Origin: Nonomuraea gerenzanensis
Lineage (GTDB): Bacteria; Actinomycetota; Actinomycetes; Streptosporangiales; Streptosporangiaceae
Direction of reading: 5' to 3'
Assembly (NCBI RefSeq): GCF_020215645.1
Contig: NZ_CP084058.1
Location: forward strand, 10,292,001-10,356,000
DNA length: 64,000 bases
In this document: in pieces, positions 49,832 to 58,364 of the stretch
How the letters are laid out: each line of letters starts with the position of its first letter
Position numbering within the stretch: position 1 is the stretch's first letter
Translations under genes and position numbers: made by a program
The notes under the pieces: generated by a model
Database searches by the model: none
The model's input: only the letters and a program-made list of their open reading frames with translations
Told to the model about the DNA's origin: nothing

Positions 49832-50932
49832 CTAGGAAAGGGATTGCTGGAAGAGGAAGACGATGAGCGAGGCCAGGATTCCGGCGACGTACTGCAGGAT
49901 GCTGGCGGTCTTGATGGGCAGCGCGCGCAACGACGAATAATAGGAATACGCCTTGAGCTGCTCCTCGGAGTTGTTGAAGCGCACCCATGAATCGCGGGGA
50001 TGCGTGTCGGACTCCAGCAGCGGCAGCAGGATGTCGTCCAAGTGCCGGCGCACCATCCTGGCGAGAGTGACGTACGGCTGCACGCCGACGTACAGGGCGA
50101 TGCCGGCGCCCACCACAGGGAAGCTGATGATGAAAAGGCTCAACGCCATCCCGGGATTCTGTCTGGCCAGGATGATGCCGGTCAGCTCCGTCCCGATGAG
50201 CCCCACCCCCATCGCGGCCGCGACCAGGGCGTAGCAGCGGCACAGATGGACCATCGCCGGCGTACGCGCCGGGTCGATCCACGAGAAGCGCAACCCGCTG
50301 AAATATCGAATGCGCAGCGGCAGGTCAGCGAAGGTGACCAGCCAGTACAACGCGTTGCCGCCGAGCAATCCCGACCAGCCGGCATGCACGTACAGAGCCA
50401 CCGTCGAGTCCATGCTGCTCGCCGACTGCAACGACGTGAACAACACCAGGGCGCAGGCGATGGCGACTCCACCCAGCGAGCTCAGCGACTGCCAGCCGAA
50501 TCTCATGCGCCTGCGCAGCCAGCCGATCAGCTCATCGCGTTGCGGAGAATCGCCGAGCAGCTGTCCGAGCGGAATCACGAGCCGTTTCGCGTACGACCAC
50601 GAACTCCACGCGAAGGCGAGCATGAGCAGAGCCGTAAGGGTCACGGACCCGGTCCACATCAGCTCCTGTCCCCCGCGCAGGGCCTGGCTCGGCGCCACGA
50701 CAAGAAGCAGCAGGTCGACCACGTACGGCCAGGTCGCCACGAGCAGGACGGAGATCGCGGCCGCCAGCCGATTCGTTTTCGCGGCCCGAGCCGCCAGGCA
50801 CCGGGAAAGCCAGACGATGAAGACTCTGCGATATCCCGACTCCAGCACGTCGAAGAGCTGGTCCGTGTACGAAGAATCGTGCCCGCCTGTCCGGTCGGCG
50901 ATGATCGGCCGCTCAAGAGGCTCGCTCGACAT
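49832..50932 (-). CDS. Polytopic membrane protein, unknown function
   Basis: A 366-residue protein with about seven hydrophobic helices (for example ISVLLVATWPYVVDLLLLVV and IISFPVVGAGIALYVGV) and a charged cytoplasmic N-terminus of about 50 residues. GAGGAGGG precedes the ATG. I do not recognise a family, and no transporter or enzyme motif is visible. It is convergent with the XRE regulator. Its base composition is slightly lower in GC than its neighbours, which may hint at a lineage-specific gene. Confidence 0.78.
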   Translation of the reverse strand: MSSEPLERPIIADRTGGHDSSYTDQLFDVLESGYRRVFIVWLSRCLAARAAKTNRLAAAISVLLVATWPYVVDLLLLVVAPSQALRGGQELMWTGSVTLTALLMLAFAWSSWSYAKRLVIPLGQLLGDSPQRDELIGWLRRRMRFGWQSLSSLGGVAIACALVLFTSLQSASSMDSTVALYVHAGWSGLLGGNALYWLVTFADLPLRIRYFSGLRFSWIDPARTPAMVHLCRCYALVAAAMGVGLIGTELTGIILARQNPGMALSLFIISFPVVGAGIALYVGVQPYVTLARMVRRHLDDILLPLLESDTHPRDSWVRFNNSEEQLKAYSYYSSLRALPIKTASILQYVAGILASLIVFLFQQSLS

Positions 50933-51050
50933 GTCCCTCCTCGAACGCGGGATGATTGCGAGAGGGGCGGCCTTCCGGGCCAGTATCCATCAGAGCCGAA
51001 CTCCGGGATAGGGCCATCGGTCCCCCTTCCGGCTTCGCGAGCCCGCGGCA

Positions 51051-51440
51051 TCAGCCGCCGATCGGGGCGCAGATCACGTACACGTCGATCGGCGTCGGCT
51101 CCTCCTTGTCGTTCATGAACAGGAAGCTCCACGCGTTGTTCACCTCGTCCGGCTTCCCGCTCGTGTTGCTGGGCGCGTTGACCTCGGCGATCACCGGGCG
51201 CTCCCGGTCGTGCTCGCCGAGATGGGCGTAGCCGCCGCCGACGGCTTGCTGCCCCTTCGGGCACACCACGTTCGTGGAGAGGTAGCCGGCCGGGATCGAC
51301 CTGCGCTCCTTGACGTAGCTGACGTGGTCGCCGCCGCTCCACGGGAGCCCGTCCGCCAGCGCCACCCCGCCCGCGACGAGTGCCCCACCCGCCAGCGCGC
51401 CCGCCGCGACCAGCCCGATCGCCCTGCCGAACCGTCCCAT
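51051..51440 (-). CDS. Small exported protein, unknown function
   Basis: A 129-residue protein with an N-terminal export or anchor helix (IGLVAAGALAGGALVAGGVALADG). The mature domain has two cysteines (NVVCPKGQQAVGGGYA and YVICAPIG) that could form a disulfide. I chose ATG 51440 because GGGGAGAGTGGAG lies immediately upstream and the signal begins there; a frame to 51473 adds a charged tail. No family is recognised. It is a single gene between two unrelated minus-strand genes. Confidence 0.75.
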   Translation of the reverse strand: MGRFGRAIGLVAAGALAGGALVAGGVALADGLPWSGGDHVSYVKERRSIPAGYLSTNVVCPKGQQAVGGGYAHLGEHDRERPVIAEVNAPSNTSGKPDEVNNAWSFLFMNDKEEPTPIDVYVICAPIGG

Positions 51441-51521
51441 GACTCCACTCTCCCCGTGCCGGTGCTCGGTCACGGTAGACCGTCATGGTTGACGATCACT
51501 TGCACGGCTCGCCCGAGCAGG

Positions 51522-52304
51522 TCATGCCCGCTGCTGGAGGATCTTCGCCGTGGCCTCGTCAGCGGGCAGGAACGCCTCCAGCCGCAGCTCGGACAGCGTG
51601 ACATCGACGGCCGTCGCGAACGACGTCAGCGTGGTGATGAGCCGCAGCTCCCCTTCCGGCACCCGCAACCGCAGCGGCACGGCGAACCCGAGGTACCCGG
51701 CCTGCGGATCCGGCTCGGGCAGGTAACCGTCCAGCTCGGCGAGGAACTCGTCCAGCGCCGGGTCAGGGCTGCGCAACGCCTGCTCGCGCAGGCTGCCGGT
51801 GATGTGCCGCCCCCACTCGGCGAGGTTCCCGACCCGGCCGGCCAGCCCCTCCGGATGCAGGGCCAGCCGCAGCACGTTGACCGGCGGCTCCAGCAGCGCG
51901 GGTGCGACGCCCTCCCGCAGCACCCTGAACGCCGCGTTGGCGGCGACCAGCTCACCGTACGGCCGCACCACGATCGCCGGGTACGGCAGGTGCCCGTCGA
52001 GGATACGCTCCAGCGCCTCGCGCACCGGGCTCAGCTCGGGCGCGTCCAGGCCCGACTCGGTGTAGACGGGCGCGTAGCCGGCGGCGAGCAGCAGCCCGTT
52101 GCGCTCCCGCAACGACAGGTCCAGCGATTCGGCCAGCCGCACCACCATGGCGCGCCCGGGCCGGGAGCGGCCCTGTTCGAGGAAGCTCAGATGGCGCTGC
52201 GTCGTGTCGGCCCTGATCGCCAGGTCGAGCTGGCTGAAGCGGCGCCGCGTCCGCCAGCGCCGCAGCTCGCGGGCGAACCGATCGGGCTTCGTCGACACCG
52301 TCAT
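51522..52304 (-). CDS. XRE-family regulator with MmyB-like domain
   Basis: A 260-residue regulator. The helix-turn-helix lies at residues 10-65 (RRFSQLDLAIRADTTQRHLS, FLEQGRSRPG) and the MmyB-like sensory domain after it (YAPVYTESGLDAPELSPV, LRLALHPEGLAGRV). It is divergent from a SnoaL-like gene with about 85 bases between the starts, so it is probably that gene's regulator. It is a different subfamily from the regulator at 48971, whose first helix lacks RRFSQ. Confidence 0.9.
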   Translation of the reverse strand: MTVSTKPDRFARELRRWRTRRRFSQLDLAIRADTTQRHLSFLEQGRSRPGRAMVVRLAESLDLSLRERNGLLLAAGYAPVYTESGLDAPELSPVREALERILDGHLPYPAIVVRPYGELVAANAAFRVLREGVAPALLEPPVNVLRLALHPEGLAGRVGNLAEWGRHITGSLREQALRSPDPALDEFLAELDGYLPEPDPQAGYLGFAVPLRLRVPEGELRLITTLTSFATAVDVTLSELRLEAFLPADEATAKILQQRA

Positions 52305-52390
52305 GCCCCCATTCAAGCGGCACGCCTGCGGCTGCGCGATTCCCTGCGGGGAATCGCGGGACCGCAGCCCGCCGCCGCACACTGCTGGGC

Positions 52391-52819
52391 ATGAACTTCG
52401 ATGTCAAGCAGCTGACCGACCGTTACATCGCCCAGTGGAACGAGCCCGACCCGGCGACCCGCGCCACTCTGATCCGCGACCTGTGGGCGAGCGACGCCGT
52501 CCACGTCATCACCAACCCGCCGGAGGCCGTTCGCGACGCCGCCGCGGCGCTCGCGCTTCCCGCACCGGCGCTGGAGGCGCGGGGGCATGCCGCGCTGGAG
52601 GCCAGGGTGGGGCGGGCCTACGAGATGTTCGTGGAGGCGGGCGAGTACGTGTTCGAGGCGGCTGGGGAGGCTGTTCTGCTCCTGCCGCATGTGGTGGGGG
52701 TCCGGTGGTCGATGGTGTCGACTCGTACGGGGGAGGTCGCGGGGGGTGGGCTGGATGTTCTGGCTGTGGGCGAGGATGGCCGGGTTCGTAGCGATCATCA
52801 GTTCGTCGGGGGGTCCTGA
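52391..52819 (+). CDS. SnoaL/NTF2-like fold protein
   Basis: A 142-residue protein. It opens like polyketide-cyclase-like SnoaL proteins (NFDVKQLTDRYIAQWNEPDP followed by ATRATLIRDLWASDAVHV) and closes with WSMVSTRTGEV ... VRSDHQF, consistent with the cone-shaped NTF2 fold. Such proteins may be enzymes or small-molecule binders, and no catalytic residues can be assigned. It pairs with the divergent XRE regulator. Confidence 0.82.
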   Translation: MNFDVKQLTDRYIAQWNEPDPATRATLIRDLWASDAVHVITNPPEAVRDAAAALALPAPALEARGHAALEARVGRAYEMFVEAGEYVFEAAGEAVLLLPHVVGVRWSMVSTRTGEVAGGGLDVLAVGEDGRVRSDHQFVGGS

Positions 52820-52972
52820 TGCCGCAACGGGCCGGGCAGCGCCCCAGTTTTGTCTTGAGCAACACGCCGACATCCTCGGCCGGCTGAACACGAAGGGGCT
52901 TTTGTATTTCCAAAACGCGACGCCGAGCAACTACGATTGCAAAAACGCAGGTTTCCCGTAATAATCGCAGCC

Positions 52973-54325
52973 ATGATGGACGAAGAAGCTGGTCAGCTCT
53001 CGATGCTTCTGGGTTTCCGAGCAGAAAATACCTACTCGTTCTATGACGAGTTGGACTTCTCGCTGGAAGCGACCGCCCAGGCCGAGAAGGGTGTACCAAG
53101 GAACGTCCACTGGCACCACAAGGGCGGCAGGCCACTTCGGGTGTTGCCCGCGGCAGGCGTGTTCGGCGCCAACGCGTCGGGCAAGACCAACCTGCTCAAG
53201 GCCCTGAGCGATCTCAGGGAACACGTCCTGTTCTCGTTCCGGTCCGGGCATCCATCCGGCGGCGTACGCCGCCCCAGCTTCCGCCTCGATCCTGCGGCAA
53301 CGGAGAAACCGACCCGCTACGAGATCGACATCGTTCTGAACGGCGTCCGACACGAATACGGGGTCGTGATGAACGATCAGCACATTCTGCATGAATGGGC
53401 CTATCGCTATCCGCACGGCCGGGCCGCTCTGCTCTTCGAACGTAAGCACGGACAGCAGGTCGACCTGCCTGTCGGCAAGCGTTCGCTGGGCAGAGCGATC
53501 GAGCAGATAGCCAGGCCGAACGCCCTGTTCCTGTCGGCCGCCGCCGCGGGCAACCATCCGGACCTGCTGCCGCTCTATGAATGGTTCGGGCAGAACCTGA
53601 TGCTGGCAGAAGCATCGAGCAGGCAGGCTCGCTGGGCCTTCACCACACAGCTGCTCCGCGAGGACGCCAGCCGCGAGCAGGTCCTGGCACTCCTGCGTGC
53701 CGCCGATCTCGGCATCGCGGACGTCAAGATCCGGCCTCTGGACCCCAAGGTCATGGAGCGGGTTCGCCGAGCCGCCCTCATCCTGGCAGGCCGCGAGGAG
53801 GACGCCGAAGGGTTCCCGGACATCGACGTCACGGAGCTGGGTTTAGTGCTGAGTCACCAAGGCGCCAAGGACGACGTCGAATTCAACGTGTCAGAGGAAT
53901 CTCTCGGCACCCTCGTCTGGCTCGGACTCGTGGGGCCCGTCTTCGACGCCCTCCGGTCAGGCAGCGTGCTGCTGGTCGACGAACTGGAATCAAGTCTTCA
54001 TCCCATACTCGCGGCACGGGTGATCGGGCTGTTCCAGGACACGGAAGCCAATCCGAAGGGCGCACAGCTCGTTTTCAGCTCCCATGCACCGACGTTGCTG
54101 GGCAACGCGTCACAACCACGCCCGCTGGGACGTGACCAGATCTGGTTCACCGAGAAGCTCACCGATGGGCGGAGCCGCCTCTATCCGCTGTCGGATCTGT
54201 CGCCACGGCAGGAGGAGGCGATCGGGAAGCGATATCTCACCGGCCGATACGGAGCGACGCCCATCGTGAGCCATGAGGAGTTCGTCGAGGTGGCGCGTCT
54301 CATCGCCGCCGGGGGGCACCAGTGA
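52973..54325 (+). CDS. rloA: RloA-like AAA ATPase
   Basis: A 450-residue ABC/SMC-like ATPase. The N-terminal strand LLGFRAENTYSFYDELDFSL leads to Walker A GANASGKTNLLKAL (about residue 65). The signature region is NVSEESLGTLVWLGL, Walker B is VLLVDELESSLHP (about 335) and the H-loop is SSHAPTLLG. Together with the overlapping RloB gene it forms the RloAB pair, first noted near restriction genes and, as I recall, equivalent to the AbiL abortive-infection module. I took ATG 52973; ATG 52976 and the MLLGF start at 53003 are alternatives, none with a strong ribosome site. Confidence 0.85.
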   Translation: MMDEEAGQLSMLLGFRAENTYSFYDELDFSLEATAQAEKGVPRNVHWHHKGGRPLRVLPAAGVFGANASGKTNLLKALSDLREHVLFSFRSGHPSGGVRRPSFRLDPAATEKPTRYEIDIVLNGVRHEYGVVMNDQHILHEWAYRYPHGRAALLFERKHGQQVDLPVGKRSLGRAIEQIARPNALFLSAAAAGNHPDLLPLYEWFGQNLMLAEASSRQARWAFTTQLLREDASREQVLALLRAADLGIADVKIRPLDPKVMERVRRAALILAGREEDAEGFPDIDVTELGLVLSHQGAKDDVEFNVSEESLGTLVWLGLVGPVFDALRSGSVLLVDELESSLHPILAARVIGLFQDTEANPKGAQLVFSSHAPTLLGNASQPRPLGRDQIWFTEKLTDGRSRLYPLSDLSPRQEEAIGKRYLTGRYGATPIVSHEEFVEVARLIAAGGHQ

Positions 54326-54939
54326 CCCGGAAACCTCGTGGCCGTGCCCAGAAGTCGTCGGCGCAGATCTCCGAGAGACGGACGCTCCACGTCTACACCG
54401 AGGGGACCAAGACCGAGGTCATCTATCTCCAGCATTGGCACCGCCTCTACAGAGACAGAGCCATCGTCACCATCGACGGCTTTCACGGGCCGCCTTCTCG
54501 CCTCGTACGTGCCGCCGTCGACCGTAAACGGGATGATCAGCGGGAGGAGAAGCGCGGTCGCGGTCAGGCGTTCAGTGAGTACTGGTGCATGTTCGATGTG
54601 GACGAGTTTCCGAATCTTCCGGAGACATATCAGCTGGCCGCCCAGCACGACATCAAGATCGCCGTATCGAATCCTTGCGTTGAGCTGTGGTTCTTACTTC
54701 ATTTTCAAGATCAGACGGCCTCACTCGAAGGGACTGCGGCCCAAGGTCTCGCCACAAGACATCTTTCATGTGGGAAGTCGTTGACGCCCCGTGCACTGGA
54801 GCAGCTGGTCGAGCATTATGGCGTGGCCATGGAGCGCGCCGAGAAGCTGGACAGCAAGCACGAGGGAGATGGGTCTCCTGCGCGTTCCAATCCGAGCTCG
54901 AGTGTCTGGCGGCTGATCGAGCGCATCCGGAGTCAGTGA
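54322..54939 (+). CDS. rloB: RloB family protein
   Basis: A 205-residue protein of the RloB family, thought to be TOPRIM-like. Visible motifs are LHVYTEGTKTEVIYLQHW with the early Glu, WCMFDVDEFPN with the acidic pair, and SNPCVELWFLLHF, a family hallmark. The basic N-terminus (TRKPRGRAQK) may contact nucleic acid. GTG 54322 overlaps the RloA stop (GTGA). As in other ATPase/TOPRIM systems, it is the likely effector released or activated by the ATPase. That role is inferred from family context. Confidence 0.85.
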   Translation: MTRKPRGRAQKSSAQISERRTLHVYTEGTKTEVIYLQHWHRLYRDRAIVTIDGFHGPPSRLVRAAVDRKRDDQREEKRGRGQAFSEYWCMFDVDEFPNLPETYQLAAQHDIKIAVSNPCVELWFLLHFQDQTASLEGTAAQGLATRHLSCGKSLTPRALEQLVEHYGVAMERAEKLDSKHEGDGSPARSNPSSSVWRLIERIRSQ

Positions 54940-55066
54940 GTACGCTGCATCGCGTGCAGCGTGATCGTAGGGCTGGCGTTCGCCTGATGGCAGGGCCGAA
55001 CGCCTGGTGTGCGGGTTGATCATGCCCGTCGCGACGCGCCCGTCCTGGAGGCCCGAGCTTGCAGAG

Positions 55067-55099
55067 CGGGAGTCCGGGGGTACGCCCCCCGGACTCCCG
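55067..55099. terminator. Strong hairpin terminator downstream of etfA
   Basis: CGGGAGTCCGGGGG and CCCCCGGACTCCCG form a perfect 14-bp stem with a 5-base loop. It starts 24 bases after the etfA stop in the direction of transcription and also lies about 130 bases after rloB. Confidence 0.8.
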
Positions 55100-55123
55100 C
55101 ATGGGGCAGGCCGAGCCTTTCCC

Positions 55124-56077
55124 CTACTTGCGCTTGCTGACTTCCTCAGTGAGCTGCGGCACCACCTGGTGCAGGTCGCCCACCACCCCGTAATCGGCCA
55201 GCTCGAAGATCGGAGCCTCAGGATCCTTGTTGATGGCCACGATCGTCTTGGCCGTCTGCATGCCGGCCCGGTGCTGGATCGCGCCCGAGATCCCCGCCGC
55301 GATGTACAGCTGCGGCGACACCGTCTTGCCCGTCTGACCGACCTGGAACTGGTGCGGGTACCAGCCCGCGTCCGTGGCGGCGCGGGAGGCGCCCACGGCG
55401 GCGCCGAGGGCGTCGGCGAGGCCCTCGATGATCGAGAAGTTCTCGGCGGAGCCGACGCCGCGGCCGCCGGAGACGACGATGGCGGCCTCCGTCAGCTCGG
55501 GGCGGGCGCCCTTCTCCTGCTTGACGCGCTCGACCACGCGCGCGGTCTTGGCGGCGTCGGAGAGGGTGACCGAGACCTCCTCCTCCGTCCCGGCGCCCGC
55601 GGCGGCGACGGGGGCGGTGGAGTTGGGGCGGACGGCGACGATGGGCGTGCCCTTGCGCACCCGGGAGTGCACGTTGACGCCGCCGCCGAAGATGGACTGG
55701 TCGGCGACGAAGCCCTCGCTCAGGCCGACGGCGTCGGTGATGACGCCGGAGTCGGTCTTGATGGCCAGACGGCCCGCGATCTCCTTGCCCTCGGCCGTGG
55801 CGGCCACCAGCACCGCCGCGGGCGACGTGCCGGCGACGAGCTGGGCGAGCAGCTCGGCCTTGGGTGCGACCACGTAGTCGACGATGTCGTCGGCGCCGGC
55901 GACGTAGATCTTCTCGGCGCCGTACTCGGCGAGGCGGGCCTTGGCCTCGGGCGTGATGCCCGGGCCCGCCCAGACGGCGGCGGGCGTGCCGAGGGAGCGG
56001 GCCAGGGTCAGCAGCTCCAGCGTGACCTTCTTGACCTCGCCTTCGGCGTGCTCGACGAGAACGAGAATTTCCGACAT
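55124..56077 (-). CDS. etfA: Electron transfer flavoprotein alpha subunit
   Basis: A 317-residue subunit that carries FAD and passes electrons from acyl-CoA and other dehydrogenases to the respiratory chain. The C-terminal FAD-binding signature ([20 protein letters not shown] followed by [10 protein letters not shown]) is complete. The N-terminal half has the adenine-nucleotide alpha-hydrolase-like fold. It is 20 bases downstream of etfB and ends before a strong terminator. Confidence 0.96.
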   Translation of the reverse strand: MSEILVLVEHAEGEVKKVTLELLTLARSLGTPAAVWAGPGITPEAKARLAEYGAEKIYVAGADDIVDYVVAPKAELLAQLVAGTSPAAVLVAATAEGKEIAGRLAIKTDSGVITDAVGLSEGFVADQSIFGGGVNVHSRVRKGTPIVAVRPNSTAPVAAAGAGTEEEVSVTLSDAAKTARVVERVKQEKGARPELTEAAIVVSGGRGVGSAENFSIIEGLADALGAAVGASRAATDAGWYPHQFQVGQTGKTVSPQLYIAAGISGAIQHRAGMQTAKTIVAINKDPEAPIFELADYGVVGDLHQVVPQLTEEVSKRK

Positions 56078-56097
56078 TTCTGTTTCTTCCCCCGCTC

Positions 56098-56877
56098 TCA
56101 GATGAACTTCTTGGACGCCAGGAAGTCGGCCGCCTTCTCGCCGCCGTCACCTTCGTCCTTGACGATCGTGCCGGCCGCGCGCGGCGGGGCCGCGGCGAAG
56201 TCGACCACCTCGGACCAGGCGGCGGCCAGGCCGACCTGCGCCGCGTCGATGGAGGCGTCGCCGATGGCGAGCGTCTCGACGGGCTTCTTCTTGGCCGCCA
56301 TGATGCCCTTGAACGAGGGGTAGCGGGGCTCGTTGATCTTCTCGACCACGGAGATGACGGCCGGCAGCGGAGCCTCGACCCGGTCGTAGCCGTAGTCGGT
56401 CAGCCGCTGGATGGCGATGGCGCCCTTGTCGACCTCGACCTTGTTGGCCAGCGTGAGCTGGGACGCGCCCAGCCGCTCGGCCAGCATGGCGGCCAGCACC
56501 CCGGTGCGCGCGTCGGTCGACTCGGAGCCCAGGATGACCAGGTCGAACCCGATCTTCTTGAGCACCTGGGCCATCGCGTACGAGGTGGACAGCGCGTCTG
56601 AGCCGTGCAGCGCGTCGTCGCTGAGGTGGACGGCCTTGTCGGCGCCCATGGCCAGCGCCTTGCGGATGGTGTCGGTCGCCTTGCCGGGGCCCATGGTCAG
56701 GACGGTCACCTCACCGCCGTGGGCCTCCTTCAGCTTCAGCGCCTCTTCGACCGCGTACTCGTCAAGCTCGTTGACCACGCCGTCGGCGGCGTCGCGGTCG
56801 AGCGTGTTGTCATCGGACCGCAGCTTGCGCTCGGTCGCCGTGTCGGGGACCTGCTTCACGCAGACGACGATGTTCAT
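56098..56877 (-). CDS. etfB: Electron transfer flavoprotein beta subunit
   Basis: A 259-residue partner of EtfA that binds AMP structurally and docks dehydrogenases. The start MNIVVCVKQVPDTATERKL is diagnostic, and the recognition-loop region (ERLGASQLTLANKVEVD) is recognisable. ATG 56877 is the family start; upstream in-frame sequence is Arg/Pro-rich and not typical. It is first in etfBA. The preceding region of about 230 bases holds a TACCC/GGGTA palindrome that could control the operon. Confidence 0.96.
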   Translation of the reverse strand: MNIVVCVKQVPDTATERKLRSDDNTLDRDAADGVVNELDEYAVEEALKLKEAHGGEVTVLTMGPGKATDTIRKALAMGADKAVHLSDDALHGSDALSTSYAMAQVLKKIGFDLVILGSESTDARTGVLAAMLAERLGASQLTLANKVEVDKGAIAIQRLTDYGYDRVEAPLPAVISVVEKINEPRYPSFKGIMAAKKKPVETLAIGDASIDAAQVGLAAAWSEVVDFAAAPPRAAGTIVKDEGDGGEKAADFLASKKFI

Positions 56878-57010
56878 GGCCGGTGGCCGACCTCCCGTAG
56901 TTCGCGTGCGCCCCCGCCTCGCTGCGGTGGGCGCCGAATGCATCTGTCCAGACTGCCAGGTGCCCGCCGGGCATCCGACAGAGGGTCTGCCGTGGTTTTC
57001 GCCGTTATGT

Positions 57011-57022
57011 TACCCGTGGGTA
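57011..57022. promoter_or_regulatory. Short palindrome upstream of etfBA
   Basis: TACCC and GGGTA are separated by two bases, about 135 bases before etfB and surrounded by the least GC-rich stretch of this gap. The shape fits a TetR-type site such as those controlling fatty-acid degradation genes. There is no direct support. Confidence 0.25.
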
Positions 57023-57079
57023 GCTTACGCGCAAACCCACAAGCAGTGCCTACCACCCCCACCATACCGAACTTTATTC

Positions 57080-57119
57080 GGTTGTCGCTCGTGCGGGCAG
57101 GTTGTCGCTCACGCGGACA
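57080..57119. repeat. Tandem 20-bp duplication across a kinase stop codon
   Basis: Two 20-base units beginning GGTTGTCGCTC lie head to tail with three differences. The second unit spans the stop codon of the minus-strand kinase gene (57109-57111). The first lies just downstream, so the gene's end was copied once. Confidence 0.75.
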
Positions 57120-58329
57120 GCAGGAACACCACGCCCACCACCAACGCGGTCCCCGCGAACAGCGCCAGCGTGAACGGGCTGAACGTGGCCGCCAGCCCGA
57201 AGCACAGGCCGACCGCGCCCACCACGCTGACCACGTCGGCCACCATGCGCCTGCGCTTGAACAGGCTGCGGGAGAACAGCGCCACCCCGGCGTCGGACAC
57301 GACCCCCAGCGCGTACGCCGCCAGCAGGAAGAGCGACACCTCGGGCAGCGGCTCACGGGCGGCCGCCGCCAGCAACGACACGAACAATCCCGAGCCGATC
57401 AGCCAGCGCCTGCGCACCTTCTCCCGATGCCTGGCCCTGGACTCCTCCACCGAACGCCGGTAACGCTCCTTGCCGGGCTGCCACTCCCTGGTGCTCAGGT
57501 CGTCGTCGGCGGCGTGCCGGGCGGGAGCGGGGACGGGGGCGGGGCGCGGCGGCACGTACGGCACCGGCGCCACCCCCAGCCGGGCGCAGATCTGCGCGGC
57601 CGTGGGCCGGGCGGCGGGATCGGTGGCCAGGCACTCGCGTAACAACGGCTCCAGCCACTCGGGCACCCCCTCCAGGTCGGGCGGATGGTGCACGACCCGG
57701 TAGGCGACGGCGGAGGCCGGGCCCTGCCCGTACGGCTGCCGCCCGGTGGCCGCGTACGCCAGCGTCGCGCCGAACGCGAACACGTCGGCCTCCATCCCGA
57801 CGGCCCGCCCTTCGAGCACCTCGGGGGCCAGGTAGCCGGGCGTGCCCACCACCGCGCCCGAGGCGGTGACGGACAGCGAGTCGAGCGCGCTGGCGATGCC
57901 GAAGTCGATCACGACGGGCTCGCCCTCGGTCATCATCACGTTGGCGGGCTTGAGATCGCGGTGCACGACCCCGGCCTCGTGCATGGCCACCAGCGCCTCG
58001 GCCAGCCCGGAGGCCAGCCGCCGCAGGTCCGCCACGGGCAGCGGGACGGAGCTGAGCGGGCGGCCCTGCACGTAGCGGGTGACGAGGTAGGGCCGAGAGC
58101 CCCGCAGCGAGGCGTCGAGCACCTCCGCGATGTGCGGCCCGCCGACCATGCGCATGGTCTCCACCTCGCGCGCCAGCCGCGCCAGCGCCACGCTGTCGGC
58201 GGCCACGTGCGGGTGCAGCACCTTGACCGCGACCGTACGCCCCTCAGCGTCGAGCGCCAGATGAACCTCGCCGAACCCGCCGGCCCCCAGCCGGGAGAGA
58301 AGCTCGTACGGGCCGAGGCGCTCGCTCAT
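57109..58329 (-). CDS. Membrane Ser/Thr protein kinase (third of tandem set)
   Basis: A 406-residue Hanks-type kinase. Glycine loop LGAGGFGEVHLAL, VAVKVLHPH lysine, HRDLKPANVMM catalytic loop, DFGIAS and APEVLEG are all present, so it should be active. After a Pro-rich linker (about 265-300) come three to four closely spaced hydrophobic helices to the C-terminus. There is no extracellular PASTA or sensor domain. It is the most downstream of three tandem kinase genes on the minus strand (35-base gap). A duplicated 20-base unit straddles its stop. Confidence 0.92.
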   Translation of the reverse strand: MSERLGPYELLSRLGAGGFGEVHLALDAEGRTVAVKVLHPHVAADSVALARLAREVETMRMVGGPHIAEVLDASLRGSRPYLVTRYVQGRPLSSVPLPVADLRRLASGLAEALVAMHEAGVVHRDLKPANVMMTEGEPVVIDFGIASALDSLSVTASGAVVGTPGYLAPEVLEGRAVGMEADVFAFGATLAYAATGRQPYGQGPASAVAYRVVHHPPDLEGVPEWLEPLLRECLATDPAARPTAAQICARLGVAPVPYVPPRPAPVPAPARHAADDDLSTREWQPGKERYRRSVEESRARHREKVRRRWLIGSGLFVSLLAAAAREPLPEVSLFLLAAYALGVVSDAGVALFSRSLFKRRRMVADVVSVVGAVGLCFGLAATFSPFTLALFAGTALVVGVVFLLSA

Positions 58330-58364
58330 ACCTCATCTCTCCCCCGACGGGACCGCGGGGACAC

